64,000 bases of DNA from Cardinalis cardinalis. Its lineage: Eukaryota > Chordata > Aves > Passeriformes > Cardinalidae. Below are positions 36,661-49,500 of the stretch, piece by piece. How positions within the stretch are numbered: position 1 is the stretch's first letter; each line of letters opens with the position of its first letter. The stretch is from positions 434,001 through 498,000 of the forward strand of contig JACDOX010000085.1 in assembly GCA_014549065.1 (NCBI GenBank), given 5' to 3'. The notes under the pieces are model-generated. The model did no database searches and was not told the DNA's origin. It was given only the letters and a program-made list of their open reading frames with translations. The position numbers were made by a program, and so were the translations under genes.

Positions 36661-39600
36661 CACAGAAGATGAGAGAAAACTTTCTAAAGTTGGTGTAAGA
36701 AAACAAGGCTATAAAATTGTGGCCAGCAATATTGAGCTTTTAAATCAAAGTGCTTTTAAATCAAAGTACTGGTGTTTCTCGGGACTCCTTTTTTACAGCT
36801 TGATATCACCTGCTGTTTGTCAGCTTGTTTCACTCAGACTCATGTAGCACTTAATGGGTCTGGGGTGTTGCAGGTAAATAGCATTTGTTCAGCAATCTTT
36901 GTATTTCATTTTTCAACTTCATGTCTTCACAGAAGTCCCACTGTTCCATTTTTCTGAATTCTAGGAGTTGGAATGTTATGCAAGACTTGGATGTTATGTC
37001 ATCCTCTGGTTAACAAGTGTGTGATTTGCATGGCACTACTACTCTTTTCTATGAATTATCCTCAGCTTCCTAAACTGGTCCAAAAGTTANATTAGAGGGG
37101 GATTTCCTCTGTTCCTAAAATGACTTTACAAATTTTCATTTTCTTAACCTCTNTACTCATGTGGGAGACTTATTGTCTGTTAGTTCATATGTCAACAGAG
37201 GTTTGGGAAGGAAAGCCCCCTAACAGCTCTCCTCAAATCTTCTCTCCTTTACATTATTACTGGAGTAAATGTTGCATTTTGGCCTTTATAATCCTTTGTT
37301 NTCTAAGATAACATTTGATTTAAATTAGTAGCAGACCCCATTGCCTGGAATTTTTAACATGTTGACACTTTAAAATACAAGGCACAATGAAATCAGATTA
37401 TTTGGGAAAAACAATGAATCAAAATTACCTCCATTGTCTTTAGAAATCTTAAATGCCCCATCTAACTCTTATGATTAATATGTGATTTAAATGAACACCT
37501 ACTCCTTCTTTGTCCTTTTACAGTGATGGTCACTGTTTCTTTCACTGCTTTTCCAGCATTTTTAATTCATATATCACTTGAACTCTAAAAGAGCACTGAA
37601 AAAAAGCATTGTGAGTCTTGNAAGTGAACCATATTGACATGCCATGCATGCAGGATGCAGAGCTGAACCAAATGCATCCTGAGTGGAGACCTGGCAGTGT
37701 CAGGTGTGCCCAGAATCACTGCAGAGGTGTCACAAAGGGCACACAGGGTGCCAAGTGTAGCTGTGCAGCTGGACCANATCGGCTGCTGGGGAAAGGAAGT
37801 GTTATTTAAGGATTTAAAGAACAATATTTGTCTTAACCAGTGTCCAAACCACAAAGGATTGAGCTCTCTGAATNGCATGGAAATACATTTGGAAGTCTGT
37901 CCTGCCTCGCCCCCGCGCAGCACATGCCCTTTGTGCGTGGCAGCCTCGCAGGTGGCCCTGGGGACTCCTGTCCTGCAGGTCCCTGCANGCTCTGCCTTGC
38001 TCCTGCTGAGAGGTGCCACTGGCCTTCAGAGCCCTAACACCGAAATCATCACAGAAGTTGTTATTCCTCTGGCATGAGACTGCCAAATACCTGTTTTGGC
38101 AGCATTGGGTCTCATGAGACCCCAAAGGGAATGTAATATCAGTAAATGAGGCTAAAATAATGTATGAAACAACAGAGGAAGTACTGAGCAGTACAGAGCT
38201 TATTCACCCTTCACCTCAGACAGGACTGCTGGGATGCTGTGACAAAAAAAGGGGAAGCTCTGGGAAAGGAGTTGCTGCTGTAAACAAGTTTGGTAAAGGT
38301 CTGGTTTCATTTTGTGTCCTTCAGTTGCAATGTGCAACAAAACACTTGCTGTCCCTGATGTGTAGTTTTCCTTGCCTCTGCCTCTTCTCCATGTAGAAAT
38401 TTCCATCTTTCAAAAACTTGCTTCTTTATTCACAGTGTATTTTCCATGGTGGGACCATATTTTTAATGCAGCAGAATACAGCCATTATTAAAATGTTTCG
38501 GTTCAGATTAGAAAGAAATCCCAGGATCCTAAATCCAGTGTAGTCAATAGAGAGACATTGATACAAGGATTTATGTCAAAACTAAACCAATGAAGAAAAC
38601 ATACCAGAGTAAGGTGAGGGCCTTTCAGACTGGTGTAGCAAACAAAGGCAAGCAACCAAGTTTTTCATTTTTGAAAGAGTGGAAATCTTCATCTTGTTAA
38701 GGTAGAAAGGTGTTTCTCTCACTTCTGTGCACCTGAGATGTACCATCTTTTACATTCTAGGTTTAAGNTCTGCAGCCAGACTTGGCACTGCCAAGACTTT
38801 CCCTTGTCAGTTTCCTGACTTCTTGACCATTGCAACATAGAATATTTTTGCATTTCTTATGTGTTTATCCACAGAGAAATGCTATTGAAAGAAAAGTTTA
38901 AAGATGGAAAAGCTCTTATGACTATAAATGAATTAAACCTTGGTATTTCCATGAAAATTAAGTAGGCCTACTCAGTCTCCTTCCCTAGGACATACCCTTC
39001 TCTAGGTGCTGTAATCAAGCAGTTTGCCAATCACTGAACGTGGAGTGATAGATTTGTCTGTTTTGCATTCCCCTTAAGCCTTCTGCCCAATTTCTTCTCT
39101 GACTCTAACCCCAAAATTATATTGACTCAGGGGTAGTTTTTCAACAGCTTTATTCACAAAGTCTGGTAGCTTGGCCTTCTGAAAGGCCCTATTTAGATTT
39201 TCTGTTAATTTAACAAATGGAAGGGGCAAAACAAAGTGTTGCAACAAACTGAAAATTTAATCTGGTGTGTTTATAACCTCATTCTTGGTTCTCAGGCAGG
39301 TTTCTCAACTTCTGCTTTCCATTTATAGCTGCCAGGCAATAATACCAAATTTTTGTAATCTTGGTAGTGTAGTGAGGCCATAAAACATGAAAAAGGAGAA
39401 CTGTCTTAGTGCAGGCTATTCCTGCTCGTGGATCCACACCATGTTCACCTACTTTTCNAAGTCCTGGCTCTAGATTTTGTCATTTTCTGCAGCAAATACA
39501 GAGATACCAATTTCCAAGCTGTTCAGAGGGACAGCCCCATTGTGGGGTAAGAAGAATGAAGATGAGTTTATAACAAACAGCACGTGGTATTGTGGGATGA

Positions 39601-40137
39601 GGTCTGCTCTGCCTTCTTTTATCACAGCTGCAGTGTTGGTTGTTGTTGATTTTTCCCTGTTGCAGGCAGGTTTCATGGTACAGCAGTTGCTCCCTGTTTG
39701 CACTCCTCAGGATGGATGCAAACAGGGACATCAGTGGTCTTCTGCTAAGGGCAGAGTATTTGAGAACCATTTATTAGATATTCTTCATTGAAAAATATGT
39801 TGTTTGATGCCAAGCTGAAGCTTTCCATGGTTGTGGAGTGTGGACACCTATTTTAACAGGATNGAGTCTGAAAATTTTTCTGGTTGTTCTTTTCATCCTG
39901 GTATCTCAGTATTATGCTGGAGTAAATAATTTGGATCACCAGCTCAGGTGGCATTTACACCAGTGATCTATAAACACTGAAGAGCCAATATTTGGGTTTG
40001 AAATAATTTGATAGAGATGATGAATAAGTAACACATAGTGTTATTCTATACTTGTGGAATATCCAGGAGGAATGTTTGAACTGATTCTAGTGTCTGCTGC
40101 AGTAACTGGACAGAAATAGAAGGGAATTTACAATGAA

Positions 40138-40349
40138 GTGGAGGAAGAGATAAACTTTGTGAACAAATGTGGCTTCTGGATTCTCCCATCATATTCACTG
40201 CATATTCTGATTTCCCTGATGCCTGCTGGATTTGTGCATCATTTATATCCTGATAAGATTGCAGGGTTGCCACTTATTCAATACTTGGCACTTTTGGTCC
40301 AGGTGGTCAGACTGCAGTATCCCACTCCTCTCCCTGGAGTAACAGATAG
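40138..40349 (+). other. Candidate 5' noncoding exon of CIITA
   Basis: A strong donor (CAGATAG then GTGAGT, junction after 40349) lies 199 bp before the acceptor of the first CIITA coding exon at 40549. A TATA-like TTTATAT lies at about 40242-40248. If transcription starts shortly after that, this would be an untranslated first exon. The 5' limit given is only the start of an open frame of about 70 codons. That frame does not continue in the CIITA frame, so it is not a coding extension. This is inference from splice-site quality and position only. Confidence 0.25.
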
Positions 40350-40563
40350 GTGAGTCTCACTGCAAGCTGTCTCTGGATCTCTGAGTAACTCAGGGTTATA
40401 ACTCAATGCAGGTCTTGGTAAGAAATGCCAGCTCTCCAGCCTCAAGATCTGGGTCTTGTCAACAGAAAACCACAGTGCAGGATTTGTGAATTTGACTGAC
40501 GAAAGCTGTGGCTGTGTCATAGCTAACTGCTGTGCAATTTGATTTCAGACAAAGAGGCAAACC

Positions 40564-43500
40564 ATGGATTCAGTATTTGTGCCTGAAAATGGCTACCTTG
40601 ATCTACTGCACAGTGATATTGACCCAGTGCATCTGTGTACTTTCTTTGATCCTAAGTCATCTGGAGATGAAGAAGGTGACTTCTCTACAGGTTAGTAAAA
40701 CACTAAAAAAATACTTGACTGGTTTATTCCTCATGCTGTAAGTTATTGCCATCTCCTCTCAGCTCCAAAGCCACCTCATGGCAGTTTATCATGGGGACTG
40801 ATAAAGTCTACAAGCGCTTTGATGGTACGATGTGGTTAAGTTTGTCTGTATCTGTACACACAGTGGCTGCTTCCAGAAACTGTCATGTTTTTAAATTGTA
40901 CATATTTATAGCATCCTGCTCAGTCAGTCTAACAAAACACACTGTACTGTCACTCATCAGGGCATGACAGTGTCTTTCATTTGGATATCATTCCTGGAAG
41001 TAGTTTATTTGCAAATGTTCCTGTCNTAAGCTGGCCAAGTGTAATTGTCAACACCTCTGTGGCTTGAAGCCAAAAGTTTTGCTAAACAGAGACTTTTAGA
41101 TGAGTTTGTGATGAATGCAGTCCATGAGCAAACAGCTTTACATTCTGAGATCCTAAGGCACCAAAACAATGGAGTTTCATTACCAGGTGCCATTTTCCAG
41201 CTTTTTGGGACACAGTGATTTTATAATTCCATTACAAATGAGAAAGCAGAAGGGCAAGAGTATAAAGTTGATANTTTCTTGCAATTCAGTTCCTACAAGT
41301 AATCACATCAGGAGGTTGCCCTGGATCTCAAACTTTGTGCTCCTGACTTTGTGTGGAAATTGTGGACTGATGTGCTGTCCCTTCCCTGAGTGTTCTGTTA
41401 TAAAAGTATGAAAGTCTATCTGTGGTATTAGCTGAGCTTATGTTAAACAAGTGAGCTGGACNATGGATTGAAAATGGCAATGAGAGGAGAAGAGCTGGTG
41501 TATGCCAGGCATGAAGTCCCACAGCTCTGTGCCAAATAGGTGGAAAATATTACCAATTTGGAGCATTGTGGCTTTCATGAGTGACCAATGCCAGTAGGCA
41601 CATGGGCAAATCAGTGGAGAACTGAGCACCAGAATTATCTTTATGATTGATNATTTCCCAGGTTGGGCTTTTTCCTCTCAGTTTACTGTTAAAAACAGCT
41701 TCAGGAGTGTTCCTTACCCCATGGCCTCACATGCTCAGTGACTGAAAGTAGGATGAATTAGGGGTCAAGCTATCATGCTATCACATGTTTCACTGATTGG
41801 AATACTTTTGAGCCTTAGCAATGTCTGAGATGATGCAGGTAAATCAAACATCATCAGGACATGGCACCAGTCACTGGAAGCTGGGCATCTCTGCTGTGAA
41901 GGTTTTAGCATGGTCCCTGGCCAACTGGCAGCTTCACAGGCAATTTGCAGTGCAATTCAGGGATTAGCATGGACACAGCATTGTTCTGAACAGGGCATCT
42001 GGGTGATACCACCATAGCCTGAAGGATGAGAAGGTTTAATAAGCTGTATGAGTCTGGGCTTGATCATCATGTAATGCACTCAGGAAGTATTTTATTTACT
42101 AAGAGAGATGAGGTCTCAGAGTTGAGCAAAAGAAAAGTGCTGATTTCCAGGTGACTGTGAATTACTGAGAGTTCAGTTCTATTCCTTCTTAGCCAACACA
42201 CAATGAAAAGCCAAAGCCTTCTGCTGAAGTAACAAATCAGCCTGTTCTGCATGTCCTTTTATCTGCTTTTTTACGCTTGGTTATGGCATTCATTGAGCCA
42301 ATGCATGTTCCTCATTAACTCTAGATCTTGAAGTTGATGCCAGCAACTATGAACAGTTAAATAATATGGATTTCCCATATGAAAATGGAGATGGGTTCTA
42401 CCCCTGTTGCAACACCACGGATGCTTATGCTAAAATGGGTATGAAAGCAATTTTTGTTTTTTAAATCATTATTTTACAATCATTTGCTATAGCTATTTCT
42501 TATAAACTCTATTCTCAATCTGAAGCCATGGTATTTACTCAAGTAGCCTTTCCCTCATGTGTGATAGATNTGATTTAGAGTATCTGAACCTGTGCATTGT
42601 GGGGAAACTGATTAACAGTAGCTTGTGGTTGTTGGGGGAAAATCTCTCTATTAATGTCTCCTTCTGCTTAATACTTCCTTTCTCTACTTCTCTTTTCTTG
42701 TGATCTTTATTTCCTGAACAACAACTTACAAGAAAAACTTAATTTAACTCCTCCATCTTACTTACACTGCAGAGTTCTGTTAATGAGGATAAGCTTACTA
42801 GANTTTTGCTGTGACATTTACTGCATCATGACTGTGTTCCTCTTTTGTTTTTTTCTTTTGTTGCTAGCTGAATTAGTAGAATATGTGCTCAAGGATCAGC
42901 AGGAGAAGCAGGTTGAAGACATTTTTGGTAAGATTGATATGCCAAAGACTAACTCTCCATGACAGTGTTCTGTCTAACATGTGCTTCATCCCCTCAGTCT
43001 GAACACTAGTAAAGTTTCTATACCTCTGGTATCTTCTTCTTTCCNCCTGGGTACAGTGTCCCAGGATTTTCTTGGAAAACTTGAGGATTTTATGCATTTT
43101 TGCAGGCCTTTCTCAAAGATGGCAGTTTTGTCTCTGACCAAGCTGCTGATCATGTCACCATGCCCATAGAATATGCACGGCTTCACTGTCAAGGGCATTA
43201 ATAGCCTCAAGTAGCATCACACTTACCCTGAGCACAGCAGGGATGATACACATAAGTCCCCNGAGCACTTTGCATGTGTATAAATACAGTTCACACATAC
43301 TGATTTCTGTCAGGATGCACAGAGCTGCCTGAGGAAGCGTGTCAAGTTTTACTTCTCACCCTGAGTAATGCAGCAATGCTTATGTGTATATAGTGAATCA
43401 TTCTTTCATCCATTCTTGACTGGACACATTGCTTGGCTTGTGGTACCAAATAATTGTTTTGGTAGCAGCACAAATGCAGCTATTTACTATTCCAGAACAA

Positions 43501-46500
43501 ATATATCAATAGGTGACTGTNGAGAAATCCATAGAACCAGAAGGTTCACAGAATATCTGTATATCCTATTTTATGTTTGAGCAAAACAATTTGGACTAAT
43601 TTTCCATNGGTCAGTATTTCCCTAGAATAATCCTGGCTGCAGGAAGCTCATATGCCTTTTCAAATGATATATACTGCTTCCTCATGTGTTTAGAATTTGC
43701 ACCCAATGGCAATATTTTTATTGGTTTTACAAAAAACCAGAATGCAATATTAGTTCTTAAGTATTTTCCNGTAGAAGTATGGTGTGGATGACTTCACAGT
43801 TCTTGCAGCAAAGAATATAAAATCTTTTTAGAACCCTTTATTCTGTCTCTTAAAGGATCTAATCCCTTTAGTACATAAATTGAGTAGTACTGAGATCACA
43901 CTGTGACACAGCTGCAATGTTTTATCCTTTGCTCATCATGAGAGCATTGAGAAGTACTTACGGTTTATTAGCTACTGCCAGTAGATTAATAGTTTGCAGT
44001 TCAGAAATTAACACAGGGTGACAAAGTCTGCACTCAGAGCTCTGTGGGCTTTCTAAGTCATGTGGATCTGGGTACATCTTTTATCACATTATTTGGTTTT
44101 TATCTTTTATTTGGAGCATATTTCATCTTTGCTTTCTGCTGGCGTGTTTCTCTTGCTTTTACTCCTCTCAATAATTTTTTTAGGAGAACAAGGTTTGACA
44201 TTGAACCATATTTCATATTTTTAGCAGGGAACCTTATTTTGGATGACATAGCTGCTGAAAACACTGAGAAATTTCCTGACATAAAGATGCAGTCATGTCT
44301 TAAACGAAGTAAGTGTAAGCNGTGAGAATATGAAAGGCTTTGTGCCTGATTTCTAAACTTGCATTCCAGCCCCTTGGCTTTAGCACAGCCCCGGTGCGTT
44401 TGTCATGCAGCTCTTCAGTGTTGCCAGACGAGCTTCCTCTGCCTTGGTTCAGTCTTGTGGGCAGGAACTGAAAGCAGCTCTTCCAAGCGTAGAATTTACA
44501 GTTCGCAGAATTTGTTTTCCTGTAACACAACATTAAATTAATGTTCTATTTCTTTGCATTTTTGTCATTCTCGTGGCAGTGTTGACTTTGTTTTCAGTGT
44601 ATCTATAGCTCAGTAAGCATTGGCTGAACAATTGCCTTTTTAATAGCAAGAATAACAGCAAACATCTGTGGCACAAAAACCTGCAGCCTAATTAAAACTT
44701 CACAGAGCAAAATAACATGAGGCTTTTCACCTTCATTTTTATACATTGGGCCTGTACAGTTCTGAAATAGCTGAATTGAAACTGGCAACACCCCCTTCTA
44801 CTTAAAATAAGTTTCATGGTGTAAATTTGAAATTACCAAATTTTGGCCACTTACTGTGACCTTGCTTTCTTTCAGCTTTCTTAGGCTCTGCAGCAGAGAG
44901 TTACTGTGATGCTTCAGAACCCAAACATAAGAAAATTGGTAAGTCATTGGCTGAATAAGTAAAGGTTATTGAACATATATTGTCTCATGTTCCAAAATCT
45001 CATCCTCTGTTAGGTACTGTAACTCTACCTTCCATAAAAGTTTGCTCTCATAGATTTGGTGATTTTGATCATCATGCATTTTCATGTTTCTGCAAAAATC
45101 ACACTTTAAGATTCCTCTGACTAATTTATGATATAAAAAATCCACATCCTCTTATCTGCAGCTATTAAATTGTGCAACTTAGGATCAGCGATATGGTAGC
45201 CTAAGAACAGTAGGATCCTTATGCTTCAAAAGCACATGTTCCTACCAGGTGATAGGAAAATTACTTGCTTAACATCAGCAGAGGCACAGTTGACCTTTCC
45301 AAAATCCACATGAAGGAAGAAAGAAAAATAATGGAGACCTGGGTCAGTGCCAAATTCTGTAAATTTTATCACGTACACCTTTTTTTTTCACTCGATTTTT
45401 GGAAGATGATTCATTTGGAACAAAAAGGATCAAACCCAGGAAATGCAGAGCTATGACCTGAGTCATATTACCCACCTGGTCATAGCTCCACATGCCCTGG
45501 GTTTGATCCTCTTTCTTCCAAGTGTGACATCTTCCAAAAGTCCAGTGAAACATCCTGGTGAGAATAACTGTGAAGAGATTGTTTCTTGGCCTAGTCCATG
45601 ATATAAAGTCTTTTAAANCAAAGAAAGAAAGGGAGAAAGGGAAATTTCTAGGTTTTGCACATTGTTAGACCATCTACGAGACAACACCTGGGGCCAGCAG
45701 GCAGGCTGGAATTTGTCCCCCTGGTGTAAATTGGTGCTAATATTCTCACCCAACTGTAGCCTAAAGGGGTATCTCAGGCAGAGCTAAACCAGCAAAATAC
45801 TCTTCCAAAATCCAGGTGAGGACAACCTGTTTTAGCAGCAATAGTTTTAGCTATTTTATATTGTGTTTTGCATGGACATCTGGCTCATTTTATATCAGCA
45901 CACCTCCCAAGGCTCCTAANGGGACTCTGGCTGTGCCAAAGCCAGAGGCCATGTACATATTGGGGGGTGGCCAAAGCAGTGTGTAACCTAGAGTCCCGTC
46001 CAGAGTTCTGGGATCTGGGACTGCACCTCAGCACAGTGCAGGTAAGGAGCTGGCACAAACTGTGTGAAAATCTGAGAGAACATACGTGTGCACCATGACT
46101 GCCATCCAAGCTGGTTTTCCAGTGTTCTTGTGGAGTTCTGAGAGAGTGGGGAGGGAGAAATGAGCAGAAAAAACATGTTTGCTAGCTCTGGGAATGATAT
46201 CAGAGTTTCTACTGAGCTGGCACCTGCTGACTGTAGTTGTTTGGACACAGGTGAAGTTCCTGGCAGTTAGTAGCCGTTAAAGGTGGATTCCTTTCTATTT
46301 GCTTAAGTTCCTTTGTAGATTCTGCACTTTTAAAAGCCTATATTTATGCCACACCACTAATAATAGTTTTCCATAAGAAAATGGCACATCAGTTCCAAAT
46401 GCCTCACCCTACAGAACCTGCATTCCAGATAAAGGATCATCACAGAGCTAACAGGTGCTTTGTGAAGCTGCACCCATCCTTTTGGTGGAAGTCCTTAGAA

Positions 46501-49500
46501 TATTATCATTTTTTCTACTGTTCTTGACCCAGTGAAGGTGCTGAGGAAGGAAAATATACATAAGACAGTATAAGTACTGTATAGAAAAATCTAATTGACA
46601 AAAATATGAGCTACTTGACAAAATCAGGAGTTTCTTTAACCTGTCACGGGTGTCATAGTATGATCCTGCAAAGGCAAATGCATCAGCTCTTCAGAAGTGC
46701 AAGACTACCTACAGCAAAGAGAATAATGTGTACTAAAGTTCAAAGTCAGCCAAGGATGAGATTCTTTCAAAGGAATTAAATGAAATAGTGGCACAAGCCC
46801 CAGACAAGTTTGTAGCTCCTAATAAAAACATCAGACCACAGAAAGTAATGAAGTACAGACTTACTTGTTGCAGCTAGACAGGAGAGGGAAGGAAAAAGCA
46901 AAACCAAATCTGAGAATAGGGGTGTTGTAAAACCAATGAAACTAACAGACTAATTCAAATAAGCAGGTGTGTCTTACTTAATCTGTAGGAGTCTTTTGAT
47001 AAGATGAATTTGTACAGTGCATAAACATCTCACTCCATTTGTTCTATTCTTGGAGGGAAAAAATATGCTGCAGAGGAGATGCATCTTTAAAAGCTCTGGT
47101 GTTTGTGACTGTTCTTTGGAGAACTTAACATACACTCTTTGTCCTTACAAGNGCTGTAGTGTCTAAGTAGGGAGTCAAGGTTCCCAGTTTATTGCTTGTG
47201 GGCCTCTCTGCTTTTGTGCAATATTGAGACAGCAAACTGCTTGGAAAATCAGTACAGCCAATGTAAGACATTGCTATGTCTTATCTGTCAGTCATCCATG
47301 TGTAGGGTCATGTACATCTAGATACATCTGAAAATAAGTGAGGCCAAGAAAGATGAAGAAAAAGAAAATTTAAAGAGAAACTACTAAGAAGAAAAAGTGA
47401 TCTACTACAGAATTTAATAAATACATTTTAGATTTTGAGAGCTAAATTGTTTTCAGAAAGCTATTGTGAATTGTTCTTGTTTTTGGAAAATCAAAACACA
47501 GCTGATCAGAATCAAGTGGTTTATCTTATCTACTGAGACTTCTTCTTTGGTTCCTTTAAATTCTATCTATTAGATAACTTTCTCCTTTTGTTTTGCTATT
47601 TTATTTTAAAGTGGAAGTCCCTGCAGCTTCTGCAGGGAGTGGCAGTTTCTTTGCTGTGCCTCTCAACAGCCACCAAGTGAGCTGCACCTCCCTAACTAAC
47701 CAGCACATGTCCTGTTCTGTTCCTGCTGCCCATGGGCTGGAAAGGAGCCTCATCATTCCTGGTAGGTAGAGTACAGCTGTAGGTGTGCAGCTGTACACAG
47801 GCTGTTTTACACATGGGGAAAGNCCTCTTATCAATCTTGTCTTTGACTATGAGCAATGGCAGGAAAGTGGCAGGTAAGGCAGCTCCTAAAGGTGTGGTAC
47901 TCACTAAAAGAATGAAAAATATTCAAGGGAAATTAAAAGGACATTGTCCTAATTGAGTAGAATGAATCTTTTATTTAATTGGTGCAGGTTATAACAGAAC
48001 AGTTATTTACTACATGCTAATCTAAGTAATTACTTACTTGTCTTAAGAATAGGAAGTCACAAAATTTTTCATTATTAAACTTTAATTTAGTTCCAATTTC
48101 TTTTTCATCCAGAGATTTGTAAAGGACTGAGGGATAATTACATTTGCAGCAGTAGAGCAAAATCTAGGCTATGATTTAGCTCATGAAAACTGAGCAGTAA
48201 TCCCACTGATGGGCTGTGTAGGCACCTGGCCTGGGCCATGCTGGGTAGCAGAGGGTGCTCATGGTACCCTGAGAGGTGCCAATGACAAAGGCCCAGTTCC
48301 ACACCTTTCACTGTTAAGTCTGTGCTGGAAAGGAAACAAAACCAGTGTGTAAGTTGGGAGTCTTGAAGTACCTCATGCGAGCTGAAGCAGCATAAAGTAG
48401 TGGAAGAAATTCTGTTCCACCTACAGAAACTCAGAGCTATGGCTGATTAAATTGCAAGCACTGAATCATCAAAAAACTTTCCCAGTGTAGGTTGAGAGGG
48501 AGGGTGCTTGTACANCCTGCATGATGTGCAGTTATTTGGGAAGGATGTAGCGCAAGGAAGGTAAATTTAATGCAGATACATACAATATTTACACATTTTC
48601 TGTTCTCTGGATCTTTGAGTATACGTTTACAGACTTTGCCTAAAACATTTTCCTTATGATAATAGAATTTCTCTTTAGACTATTGAAAACAATGGCTGCT
48701 AAAAGCTGGGTAATCCCTTGTATTTCATGCTAATCATACCTTGTAAGAGTTCTTTTTTAATGGGTTCTATGGACCTCATGTAATCCTGTAAATTCTCCAC
48801 TGGGAAGATTTGCCTATAAGNTGCCAGAAAGGATAAGTACTGTTAGAAAGCTTTTTCTCTCTCATAAAGCTTTAGAAAGCAGAACCCTTTAAAAACAGAA
48901 GAGTAATTCTGCATTCATTTCAGGATTGTCAGAACCTTTGACCTCAGAGTGCCTACCAGTCAATGTAAAAGGGTACCAAGAGAATCCAGGCTTGGCAGGT
49001 CCTCCTCAGCAGATATTTAACTTTGTTCTTGAAAATGGTACATCTGATGTTGTAGTATATCCAGGTAAGAGCAATAGCTTTTTATCCCCATAAAGAGGCA
49101 TAAAGTGCTAAAAAAATCAATGCTGCCAACAGCAGCATTGATTAAATTCAGTTACTGATAGCTGTGATATGTTGAAAACTATGCTTTGTTTCTTGCCAGT
49201 GCTGACGTCTTCCATGGAAACATTCATGTCTCCAGTTTTTCCAGTTAATTTATGTGGTAAGTAGAAAATTGGGGTACAGCACTTTGAACTGGGAGAGAAA
49301 CCATATCGCCTTTACACAAAGCCAGTTCTCCCCTCCAGGCTTTACTCATATTGACCTTAAAAAACCAAAAATGGATGGTATTTCCTTTTTTGTATTGGTC
49401 ACTGGCTGCTTACTCTGATCCAAAATGTANGGATAAGAGTTGTAGAGCTTCAGGTTCAGCAGCCAGTCCCCTGTGTTTGCTATGAAGTCCAGTTTCTGGA

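Larger units (their letters stand above)
25309..40548. other. Long region between the CR1 copy and CIITA coding exon 1; no coding gene recognised
   Basis: About 15 kb of AT-rich DNA without a supported coding exon. It should contain the CIITA promoters and any noncoding first exons, which I cannot place. No frame resembles the CARD-like first exon of the mammalian dendritic-cell (pI) form. Open frames that end at donor-like sites, for example 34878 to about 34991, lack a convincing acceptor and similarity. Minor structures are a TTA/ATA microsatellite at about 28692-28710, an 11-base G run at 36650-36660, a CpG-containing GC patch at about 37900-38030, and small hairpins at 31873-31895 and 39692-39727. 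Confidence 0.6.

Noticed and set aside
45690..45790. Segment with GGTGTAAATTGGTG, recalling a hairpin repeat common in archosaurs and turtles
   Set aside because: Only a short stretch is similar and the complementary arm is not seen; too weak to report as a repeat.
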